NCBI RefSeq assembly: GCF_000224145.3
Contig: NC_020172.2
Span: 2,959,557-3,023,556 of the forward strand
Length of the DNA: 64,000 nucleotides
DNA from: Ciona intestinalis
Taxonomy: Eukaryota; Chordata; Ascidiacea; Phlebobranchia; Cionidae
Direction of reading: 5' to 3'
Under the pieces are notes generated by a model. That model did no database searches, was not told where the DNA came from, and was given only the letters and a program-made list of their open reading frames with translations. Positions 36,101 to 45,772 of this stretch are shown here, piece by piece (the first letter of the stretch is position 1; each line of letters begins with the position of its first letter). The position numbers and the translations under genes are program-made.

Positions 36101-39100
36101 GTATAATGCAATTACCGTTGGTTCTATACGTCGTACTGAATGCGAAGTGAGTTGTGGTCGCATGCCCTCCACGCGTCCTTTTAGTTTACGGCGTTTTATG
36201 GCCTGCAAATTGTCACAGAAAGGCGGTTTCCAAACGCCATTCAACAACTCCCGAAACACGAAATACGGCTTAATGAGCCAGTCGTGGTATGGGCGTGGTA
36301 CGGGCGACGATTTCACGGCGATTTTGATGACGTCACGCCCCCAAAGATTCGTACCACTGTTGCCCCTCGGGCGTGCTCAGTTGCCAGGCAACGGCGGCGC
36401 ATGCGCGCTGTCGGACATGTCCACGGCAGTCCGTCGAGTACGAACGTGCAATTAAGTTTGCGACGGGAAAGCGCAGTCGTTCTCACTCGTTCTTAGCCCA
36501 TAATTGCCATCCAATCCGGATGCGGCATCAGCCTCTAGCTCAAATCCAGGTTAAAAGAAAAATCCACTTACAACGAGCCAAGCTCCATGCCTTGCGTCGT
36601 GTCGGTCAAATGTTTTACAATTTCTCTGACCGTTATCGAACTCAGGCGACATGGGATTAATTCATCCGCCGTCTATACTCGTTTTGCTCGAATTGTGGAA
36701 CCGAGCCAACGTTTATTAAAGCGCGATGACCTAAGCATTTATTTCCAAATGAAGAGTGTTTTGTATGTATTGTCATAGTGTTGAGTGGACTGACCATTTC
36801 TATTGTGACATTAGGACCAAACACGCAAGCAATATCGTCCACTACGCGACCATATCAACCCAGTTATTAAGTTACAGAATCGTTCGAGTTGAGTACGCGA
36901 GATCAAACTGTTCGGACAGGCATGGCGACCGAAAGCAAACTCGAAAGCGTCGCAAATTTCGGAGCTTTCTCCAATAAATCCCGGTCCTTTCGACACAAGC
37001 GCAGCTGCTCGATGTTGTGGGTGTCGCGTGGCGGGGTCGGAGAGAGTCTTTTATCTGCGTCTGAGTGATGACTCGCTCGATGCCATTATGTTTACCCTGA
37101 CTCCCATGCGTAAACGGCGCTTTTGATGTGAGCGTTGCCTAAATCGTGGTTTAAGTTGGATGCGGGTATAAAGACTCTGGGTTATGCCGGATCTACCGGG
37201 GCTGTGCACCGGGAACTCACCCCTCTCCCCACCAACTTCGTTTTCACTCAAAACAAATCAACGTAACGTTACTCTTCATGTGATTGCAGAGCACTTATAA
37301 TCTTGACACTACAGAGTTGGGCCCGACTCAACAGTAATGCCTTTTACAAGTACGTGCCAGATTTCTAACGAAAGTAGGTGTCTCAAATCACTTCCAACTC
37401 ACTACAAAATGTGTGGTCTTAATAGCTACCGCAATATTAAAACAGAGACGAAATTTTCGCACTTTTAATACCAAAGCTATGTCGTAATCATATCACACAT
37501 TGCAGTCGATGTATTATTCAAGTGGCTAGTAGCCAGCAGCAAAAAACGCGGTATTGGTCCCCGAATTCCTGAGCGGCTTAAGCATTCGAACTTGAGATCC
37601 TATGCTAGTACTCTTAAGAATTGTGGCAACGATGGTAATGTAGCGCTCGAGTGACCATGACCGAACACGCTACAATGACTGAAGCCACACAGTACATATA
37701 TTCTTGCTGGGTAAGATGGATTCCGTTACACATAATATCTCATAATTCAATAACATGTTTCAAACAATTAACAACGCTGTAGCTAAAAGCTGAGGGTACC
37801 GTTTTCAAGTTCGTAAAAATATTTTTCGTTTACTGCTAAAAAAAGGATGAAAACATTGACCATCCTACCCCAATCTACTATAGATTGTTATAACGTTGGG
37901 TGCCAAATATTGCTGGGGTTGAATGATATACGGGTCTAGTGCTGAATGATAACGGGGGCAAGCAGACCCAGCACGTATGTAATGATACGTTTGGACATAC
38001 TGCGTGGGAAAACGAGCTGACGTGTTTTAAAATTACAGCCTATTCTGCTGGGCATAAAACTGATTGAGTTTTTAACTGTATGTCAAGTACTGGAAACGAA
38101 AAAAATCTCAATATCTGCCAAATTTTTTAGGACTTTTTAAAGTACTAAATTCCTATATAGTTTAATTGGTAATTTTTTAAATACAGTATTGTAAAGTATA
38201 AATGGATACCTGTAAATGTATATCACGTCTGAAGTCTGCTTAAGAAATGCTGGTATGTATGTGTATTTGGCTTGAGGAGTGTCAAGCTTATTGCACAGAG
38301 CAAAAATGGTAATTTAAAAAGGTAAAATGGCTGATAGAGTACAGAATCTTATGTGTTTTACTCGCCCCGTGTCACCGGTTTGTCTCGTTTGAACTGTGTT
38401 TGTTTTTATGTCTACCGTGTTGTTAAAACGTCTTTATGGGCTGTAATACCGATGTAAACGTACAGCTTACGGCTGACCGTGGTCACAGGCGACCTTAGGC
38501 GCTACGTCACAATGCCGTTTGTTTGTCATGTGACAAACGAAATCCGATTGTGGCGTGCGGGACCTAACCAGCTTGTAGTGTGCTATGTTACAGCGGATAA
38601 TTGTAATAGTCCGTTTGTTAGTTTACCTTGAGTGCGGTAGGCTATTTGATGTAGCGGTGATAATCTAATGGTAGTAAACCGTAATCGTGTAAACTCAAAA
38701 TAAGACCAAGGCTTGTGCATATGTATATCTACATATACTGGTACACCTCAACCATGCTATAAACTATGGTATAAATTAAATGGTATAAAATTAGTTTACC
38801 CCAAAATTATCTGTATAAAGTCTTATAAAACCTGTTGCCCAAAAGTGATTGGTCTGGTTTAATTATTAGGGTCGTCGGTACGCGAAGCACTCTTGTATTT
38901 TCCACTAACAAAATGGCGGCAGTTGCCTTAAATTGTCATGGCTTACTACTTGTATAAAGTTCATATATACATATATATATGCCCAAACGAAGAAACTTAT
39001 GCTGTTAGTTACAGGACACACCGACTTTATGGACACCAAATGCAAAGGTATCGACAAAACTTGTGGGAATTATTCTTAAGTCAAAACTATAACTGTTGTT

Positions 39101-42100
39101 TAAATTGCGAATACGAAAAATATATTCTTGTAAATTCACTAAAATACCAGGAGGGGTACAGCTCTAATTAAAAACTGAAAATGATCTCGTAAAATATGTA
39201 CAAGCGTGTCATAAGTTTTCACGGGCGTAGAAAGTTCATTAGAAATTCCCTTTCTTTAGTCGGAGCATGCTGAATTATTAATTTGACATCGCAGAATAGC
39301 TGTACACCGTGAAAGTCGTCTTATTGTCCGTAATCCAGCTAACCCAAGGCTTTATATAACCGTTTCGTATTCATTACTTGATAACTGCTATAATTTTTGA
39401 AATTCAGTCTGTTATGGGCCTGTTTTAAAGCGCTGCTTTAGCATGCAATAATCTAATGTTTAGTCGCAGATTTCAGGTGTTGTGTTACACAATTTTTACA
39501 CCTTTGGGTTGAAAGCATTTAGTCTGTGGTCAATTAGTAAAGCGACACCTATATTTTAAAGGTAAAATAGGGTGGGGGGAGATGGAACACATTCAATTTT
39601 ATCGTCCCATTTGGTTGTAAACAAAGAACATTTAAAGAATCATAGAACAGTATCCTCATAACTACCATATATTGTTGTTAATTGTTTAAAACACGATCGG
39701 AATATTTGGATATTATCTGCTAAAGTTCTCCCGTCCTACCCCACTCGACTATCCTAAAACAAAAGAGTCGGTGATATAAATTGACCTATTAGTAAAAATG
39801 GTGTGTTGGACTACACCATGCCTTTAAATCAGAACGTTTCCGCCTTTGCTGGTCGGAGCAAGGTAAATTAAAACGGAAATATCCCGCCGTGCACTTGTAC
39901 ACCTTTTCAACTCCAAGAAACACTCTTGTCAAAGTGCTGGCAACCACAAATTAAAATTAATTTCGTCTTTAATCCCAGTCGGGCGGTGCACNGTGCGAGC
40001 TCCTGCCTTGAAAACTTTCGCCGAGCTTCGACGTGCTCGATAATCCAGCTAAAATCGAACAAAATCCATTGCGGATTAGCCTGTTCTCAACACAGCTAGC
40101 TGCCATCTCGCTCGGCCGAATGTTTTTTTGAATCTAATACCGCCCTGAATCGCCTTTAGAAGTTTACGGAACGCCTGACTAGAAGCTGGTGACTTGAAAA
40201 ATCTACTCAGTAAATAATCTTTGAATTTATTTCGAGCATCCAACAAAAGTGGCAGATTTTGTTGCTCTTTTTACCCTAACTCCTAGAATCCAAGAATTCA
40301 AAGCAATGTTCTAATCGCCTTATAACTGAATTAGATCGCGCATATCTATTTTTAAGTCACTCTTACGGTTTAAATACAAGTTTCACCTTGCTCGAGACAT
40401 GAGGCCAAACCAACATACCAATACGGTAACGTAATAATTTCATTAGGTTTACCACAGAACGTGTTGATTAGGTGTCCATTAATTGGTAACTGTTCCCGCA
40501 TTGGTCGTTTACTCTATGAATGTTACATTTCATAAAATATATATAGTAGGGTGGGGAAGATCAGATACCTTTTTATTTTATTTTCTCGTCCCATTTGGTG
40601 AACAAAGAAAATTCAAAAATTATAAGACTGTATCCTCACGACTTACAAAGGTTGTGAATTACTTAAGAAACGATCAGGATATTTGGATATTGTGTGCTAA
40701 AGGTTTCCCGTCTTCCCCCACCTAACGACATACCAGCTTTCATATTTAAGCGAGGCAAGGTTTTTTGTTGTATTTTTTCCGCAGTGTTCCTAAAAGATTT
40801 AAACCCGCAAAGTCACGAGTGCGTTTTGTTTTTAGTTTGCTCAGTTCATGTAGCTGAGAATAGCGAATATAATGACCGGAACAGTCGACTTCAAACAGGC
40901 TGCTATGGCCAGCAATATCCACGTGAAACCATCAAAGCACTAGCAGCGTCCTATATAAAATTGCCAGTCATTTTCCAAAGCACTGAAGCGTCGCCCCGGG
41001 CACTAAACGTTGCTGTATACCTCTGGGAAAGTGAACCCTACCCATCGGATATCTTGTTTCGCTCATGCAACTTATTAGAACTGCCATCGCGGACCGCAAG
41101 AAGGTTTAAAGCCTGCGCATCATCACTAGCACATTGTAACAAAACCGTCAAGTACAGTAATGAAAGATTTCCAAACCTAGTTTTTTTTTCTCTATTTTGA
41201 GTTTTCTTTTAAGACTAGAACCAAGGAATACGCCAAACGCACAATAAACGTTTACGATCCTTCATTTCGACTTGCTGGCTCCAAAACCAAGTCGTAAATG
41301 TACAAAGGACATCTAAGTTTTCATCGCCCCCGATTGTACTGTTCTATCTTAACAACAGTTACTCTGGGAAAATTGGATTTAATGACGTCATTTTGACTTG
41401 TACAGCATGCGGAAGTAGGCGTTACGCTTGAACGAGTTTGCTGCTTCACTTTCCCACGACCACTACATCGGTGAAAATGCTTTGAACTTGACAAGGAAAT
41501 CTTAAATAAGCTCAGAAGTTGCCGAACTTTACGGCCGAATGGTAATACGGAGTCTCGGAACCGAAATAGTCATTTTCGAATCATATAATTCACACGCTTT
41601 GTTTCAAATTTCAACGGTTAGCCAACGGTGAAGTTTTCCATAAATTTGAACTATTTTTTTACCGTTGTGTATTTCATTGTACCGGCGTTTCGCTGTGCTG
41701 AAACGGTATGCCGATTCTGCTCAATAGACTAATGATAGTGTTCATGCGGTGCCTATACACACCGGCACCGTTATTCGTGATTGGCATTGTCAGTTCGAGG
41801 GGCGTCGTGACAAGGTTGTCGTGTCGGCGACCGAATTTACAACGTTCCGAAAAACCTGCCCACTTCATGACGTATCACAAAGTAAACGCCCACGCCTGTC
41901 AATCAAATTAGGCAACTCGCCATACATGTCTATGGTATCTTACATAAACCAGTGAGGATGACTATATACGGTAAAGCTATATATGCTCTATTTTAAAATG
42001 ACGCGCTTTGTCCGTGTCTGGAAAACAACAGCTGCTGCAACTTGAGTTTAATTAAACCTGAGCGAAACCAAATGACTTCCGAGCTACTTCTTACATATGG

Positions 42101-42543
42101 TGTCTTATTTAAAATATTAAACAGTCCGGTTTCTTACCTTGATGGAGAACAGATTCTCCTATTCCTTGGCAGTTCTGGTATTGGTTCATCAGTCCTCCGT
42201 AAGATGAGTGTCCAGTTGGAGCATAAGCTGCTGGTGAGAAGCCATGGAATCCTCCAGACCCCGATCCTAGAGGAGGAGCACTCGAGTATCCCGAAGCTGC
42301 TCCTTGCATCCCATGTTGATGGTGCGACGGATGAGAGACTGGACTCACTCCGGATGCCACGGATGCAGAGATGCCTTGAATCGCAGCCGATTGAGTTACA
42401 GAGCCGTACGGGGACCCGTAGGCCGACCCCGGCATCCCATACCCGCTCGCTGCCGGGTTCCCGAACGTCGAAGGCCCGCGGGAGTTGGCTAGATATCCCG
42501 ATGCCGCAGCGGCGGGCTCGTAGTTGTAACCGTAGGCGCTCAT
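30196..42543 (-). CDS. Dlx: Dlx/distal-less homeobox transcription factor (three exons)
   Basis: Exons 42138-42543, 32926-33113 and 30196-30897; phases match and the total is 1296 nt (431 residues). Exon 1 begins MSAYGYNY and is Gly/Ala/Ser/Tyr rich. Exon 2 supplies a basic GKGKKKK run and homeodomain residues 1-44 ([14 protein letters not shown]... to GLTQTQ). Exon 3 continues [11 protein letters not shown], with the intron between homeodomain residues 44 and 45 as in other Dlx genes, then a Ser/Thr/Pro/Met/His-rich tail containing FWYSGAEGD. The homeodomain spans residues 155-214 and is a near-perfect Dlx match except Cys at position 56 (residue 210), where Dlx proteins normally have Phe. 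In chordates Dlx factors act in epidermis, anterior neural border and appendage-like structures. No convergent Dlx partner is seen 3' of it. An AG acceptor (42559-42560) 15 bases before the ATG suggests a 5' UTR exon or spliced-leader addition. Confidence 0.95.
30421..30761. promoter_or_regulatory. Cluster of CRE palindromes within Dlx exon 3
   Basis: TGACGTCA at 30421-30428, 30496-30503, 30514-30521 and 30739-30746, with GGACGTCA at 30565-30572 and TGACGTAA at 30754-30761. They arise largely where Met-Thr-Ser is encoded as ATGACGTCA. They may be coding repetition, protein-binding sites, or both. Confidence 0.4.
31512..31524. promoter_or_regulatory. RFX X-box-like motif, Dlx intron 2
   Basis: GTTGCCAAGCAAC: half-sites GTTGCC and AGCAAC separated by one base. 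It sits in a CpG-rich block 18 bases after an inverted CCAAT box. Motif evidence only. Confidence 0.45.
32697..32904. mobile_element. Family-2 MITE adjoining Dlx exon 2
   Basis: Left TAGTAGGTTGGGGTAAGATG, right CATCTTACCCCACCCTAC. It carries a (TGAA)n microsatellite near 32845-32870. It ends ~20 bases from the splice donor of the homeobox exon (32926), so the donor context abuts the element. Confidence 0.8.
34430..34628. mobile_element. Family-2 MITE in Dlx intron 1
   Basis: Left GTAGGATGGGGTAAGATGG, right CCAACTTACCCCACAGTAT; internal GGAAGTAAACAAAATATAT and TTGTTTAAAACACGATGAGC match the other family-2 copies. Confidence 0.75.
36380..36406. promoter_or_regulatory. X-box plus NRF1 motif, Dlx intron 1
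   Basis: GTTGCCAGGCAAC (36380-36392), an exact palindrome of GTTGCC half-sites, followed 4 bases later by GCGCATGCGC (36397-36406), the NRF1 consensus core. The surrounding 1.5 kb is CpG-rich. Confidence 0.5.
37705..37882. mobile_element. Family-2 MITE in Dlx intron 1
   Basis: Left GCTGGGTAAGATGGATTCCG, right GACCATCCTACCCCAATC followed by TACTATAG. Confidence 0.72.
39568..39752. mobile_element. Family-1 MITE in Dlx intron 1
   Basis: Left ATAGGGTGGGGGGAGATGG, right CCGTCCTACCCCACTCGAC; complete family core between. Confidence 0.8.
40543..40728. mobile_element. Family-1 MITE in Dlx intron 1
   Basis: Left ATAGTAGGGTGGGGAAGATC, right CGTCTTCCCCCACCTAAC; core with GATCAGGATATTTGGATATT. Confidence 0.82.
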
Positions 42544-42558
42544 TTGACTCTCTGCGTG

Positions 42559-42560
42559 CT
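42559..42560 (-). other. Splice acceptor just upstream of the Dlx start codon
   Basis: Minus strand reads CACTTTCAG then 15 bases then ATG. This is either the acceptor of a non-coding first exon or a spliced-leader trans-splicing site, a process common in Ciona. The sequence cannot separate the two. Confidence 0.5.
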
Positions 42561-42750
42561 GAAAGTGAAATCAATTGCCAATTAAAGTTAAATTCAATTT
42601 CGGAGAAGGTCACGTTTTATCTGCGGCCCACTTCGACTAGTTTCCTGGCCTTAGATGTTTAACCTATCTCAACAGGTGCTGCGCCCTTAATTAATAAGCC
42701 CAGCCGGAGTTATTATATGGTTCGTATGTTTTAATCGCTCGTTTCTGTCA

Positions 42751-42779
42751 CGTCAGTTGCCAATGACCGGTAACTGACG
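42751..42779. promoter_or_regulatory. Inverted repeat upstream of Dlx with Myb-like half-sites
   Basis: CGTCAGTT (42751-42758) and AACTGACG (42772-42779) are perfect inverses 13 bases apart, about 210 bases before the Dlx ATG. Each arm contains AACTG, the Myb core. Confidence 0.35.
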
Positions 42780-43112
42780 GCTAAATTAAAGGCAAGCATA
42801 GCCATGTATATTATAGCTGGAAATAATTATAAAAAAATTCATAAAAGATTTATTGTTCTATATGTCTTTAACACTACCGACAAAGGAACGCGTGTTATAC
42901 CCCAATTTAAGTAAATTTTTGCGATCAAGATATGTTTAAATGCGCTTTACGTTTATAGAGTTAAAGTATAATAATTTGTAGAATCTGGTAAAAAAACATA
43001 GTTTCAACCTATAAAAGGCAATAAATTTAAAGTTATTTTACAAAAAAAATACGACCTAAAGATTTTAGCTCTAATGCCAAACGTTATTGGAAAACACACC
43101 CATGCAACCTAT

Positions 43113-43300
43113 GGCAGGGTGGGGTAAGACGGGACACATTTAGTACATAATATATAATATTCTGATTGTGTTAACAACGGTTTATGGAAGTCGTAAGAAT
43201 GCAGTTTTATATTTCTTTGGATGTTCTTTTGTTTATTACCTAATGGTATAAAAAAAGGGTGAAAAGAGGTTCCATCTTCCTCCGCCCCAATATATGTTAT
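43113..43300. mobile_element. Family-1 MITE upstream of Dlx
   Basis: Left GCAGGGTGGGGTAAGACGGG, right TTCCATCTTCCTCCGCCCC; core reads in the reverse orientation to the copy at 40543. Confidence 0.75.
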
Positions 43301-43862
43301 GTTTAGATGTATTTTTTGCACTTTTATCGTCATTCAACCTATCGATTCTAGCGTGCGATTCTCAAATGAGCATCGGGTGAATTATGCGCGAGCCATTCGA
43401 TATGACGAACTTGTGATTTTATCAGCGGCTGGTATCTAACGGCGTTCTTCTATAAAAACATTTCGTCCGTTCATAGGTCGCATGAGAAAAGTGCTTTGTC
43501 GGCTCAATGCTTATATGAAGTGCATACATGTCAAGCAAAGGGTCGATACGAGGCAGAATTTAATGGCCTTGTTCAATAGCACACAATGTTGGACACCACT
43601 GGGTGCCTAAAATAGTGTCACAAAGCAAAAAGTGCTGGAAAATGCACTTTTTAATCACCGTTAAAAGTATGCGGGCTTTTGACGGAAATTGCGGCCTAAT
43701 ATTGGCTAGAAATAACGTGAATACTTTTTAGTGGGCCGGTAAAAACGACTTGTTGGTACAAGTCAATCAAAAAGCCATCGCAGTTTTATCGGCCGAATAA
43801 TCTATGGGACATGGTGAGTTTGCTCCATGCATTTCCAAACCTGCCATGCCTCATGTCTAGGG

Positions 43863-43991
43863 TATAAATAGCCAGCAAGGCGGAGGGAACATGTTCAGAT
43901 CACAAGAGAGATTGCCGTACAGAAAGACAAGCGTATGGTGTTGATAGAAACGGTTTAAACACGCCAAACAACTACGACGTGACCTCTTCTG
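43863..43991 (+). promoter_or_regulatory. Candidate plus-strand promoter and first exon
   Basis: TATAAATA at 43863-43870. Transcription ~30 bases on would begin near 43895, and the first good donor is CTCTTCTG|gtatgt at 43991. The ~97-base segment has no long open frame, so it would be a 5' UTR exon of an unseen gene, an antisense/divergent RNA of Dlx, or chance. Confidence 0.3.
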
Positions 43992-45363
43992 GTATGTACC
44001 AGCTCTTCAGTGTTACAATTTTAACAAAACCACCGAAAATCATTATTTTAACCTTAAAATATTTCCATTTTCCATGTTTCGCAAAATCGTTTAAATAGCA
44101 TTCTGATCAAGCGTTCGATTTTCGCCAAAAATTTTTTGGCTTTTCGGAAACACTGACATTCGTTTGTCGCTCTCACGTCGCGACACACGCGCGCGGCCCG
44201 AAGCGTTGTTCTTGCGCGATACAAGGCTTTTGGATTCGTATCAAAGGCGATAGCCGCCGCGGACCGCTACGATCGTGGGGGTGGCGGATACAGAGCGGTT
44301 TATTTGTTTTGAGCTCTTGTATATTATTGTTCGGTCCTTTCTTGCGCCTGCGCGTCGCACCTGTTGCATCATAATGCAAAAGCAGAGCACCAACAAACAA
44401 CAAGTTACGTAACTTTCCCAAAGTGGTAATGCGACCCACGAAACGGATGCAATCGACGTGTATTGTAGCAACGACGGTATCTAAGCACTCGTTTCAACCC
44501 ATCAACTTACATATTTCCATTTTTTTATAACAGGACTCCATCATCGCAATGACGCCCATGCAGATTGCGATTCCAGATTATGCAGGACATATATATGCAG
44601 TAATACAACTCTTGTCAGCCCAGTTTAATCCCATACTAGACTCCGCCTATACACCGGCATTAGACTTACAGGTGCCGCCAAAATAGCTCGAAACACGTGA
44701 TGATTCGTGTGTGGATTACTCATTTTCGGGACAGTCAGTATTATTCTCCGAACTAATTCACACGCGTCTTACAGAACCAGCCCCACCCTTAAGAACTGAC
44801 TGACCCATCCGTACAAGGAAAGACAATTTTTAAGCGTGGGCACTGTCAAAATTAGATTTTTAAAGCCTACAAAACTTTCTGTCCAATTAAGAGTCGTTAG
44901 CCGCGAATTGATTGTCAAAACCGCGTTCGAACATCAAACAATAAACACGAACGGCGCAAAAACAATTGGGATAAATACTAGCTTGTTTTACACGCTTTCG
45001 GTGCAGGTACGACACGAACGAAAGTGAATCGGACGCGCTTTATTACAACGATTAATCCTCTTTACGCAGTAGAACGTAGTCGACGCGCACGTGCTTCAGG
45101 TAGAGCTACCAGCGGTCGACTCTGTACATTAGAAGTCGTGTCGCCATGTCCTTTATTGCGAAGCGAGGAAGTATTAAGTTCGCCGAGCAAAAGGCGGTGA
45201 TTTTGCGGTAGTTTTGTTGCGACTAAAAACAGGAAACGAATTGTTTTAAATCACCATGAATAGTAATGATGCATATGCTCCCAAAGGAACCATTTTTCAC
45301 TTCACAGTGTTAAGATTCCATATAACGAATCTATAAAAACTCAAAGCGTAAATTAACATACGC

Positions 45364-45552
45364 TAGGTTGGGGTAATACGGTCCTTGTTTTTTTACTATC
45401 TCCTTTATTTTCCCATTTAGTAATACCGAAAAAATATTTACAGAATTATACAACCGTATCCTCAAGGCTCAAAAAGAGCGTTGTTAATTGTTAAAAACAC
45501 AATTGGGAAACATTGGATATTGTGGGCTACCGGTATCCATCTTACCCCGCAG
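45364..45552. mobile_element. Family-2 MITE upstream of Dlx
   Basis: Left TAGGTTGGGGTAATACGGTC, right TATCCATCTTACCCCGCAG; complete core. Confidence 0.75.
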
Positions 45553-45637
45553 TAATATGCTTTATTAAAACCGAAAGGCGCAGCACCGTACTAAAATCTT
45601 GACTTTTTTTAAAAAGTGTAAAGAATTCATAATGAAG

Positions 45638-45772
45638 ATGCCACACTTAAAAAGTTTTCTTAAAAATATGTCGCACCTAAAAGCTTTCATGAAAAGTAAG
45701 CCACACTTAGAAGTCTCCATGAAAAATATGCCACACTTAAAAGTCTTCATGAGAAACATGCCAAACTTAAAC
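45638..45772. repeat. 30-bp tandem repeat (about 4.5 units)
   Basis: Units start ATGCCACACTTAAAA... at 45638, 45668, 45698, 45728 and 45758 (partial). Because the period is a multiple of three, a frame stays open on both strands (plus strand gives M-P-H-L-K-x-F-x-K-N repeats). No promoter, splice or homology evidence supports a protein. Confidence 0.75.

Larger units (their letters stand above)
33114..42137 (-). other. Dlx intron 1, 9.0 kb
   Basis: No recognisable coding sequence. It contains two family-2 MITEs (34430, 37705), two family-1 MITEs (39568, 40543), a 13-base poly-C run (about 35472-35484) and a GC/CpG-rich block (about 35650-37250). That block carries a palindromic X-box (36380-36392) and an NRF1-type motif (36397-36406). 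YY1-type AAAATGGCGG sites lie at 33354 and 38909. The size and composition make it a likely home for enhancers or an alternative promoter. Confidence 0.6.

Noticed and set aside
40694..41200. 168-codon open frame in Dlx intron 1
   Set aside because: Its start lies inside a family-1 MITE and the product resembles nothing known.
42042..42662. 206-codon open frame on the plus strand
   Set aside because: It is antisense to Dlx exon 1; the long frame comes from the GC-rich, biased codons of the real exon.
44173..44471. 76- to 88-codon minus-strand frames upstream of Dlx
   Set aside because: Overlapping frames in CpG-rich DNA with no start context, splice sites or homology.
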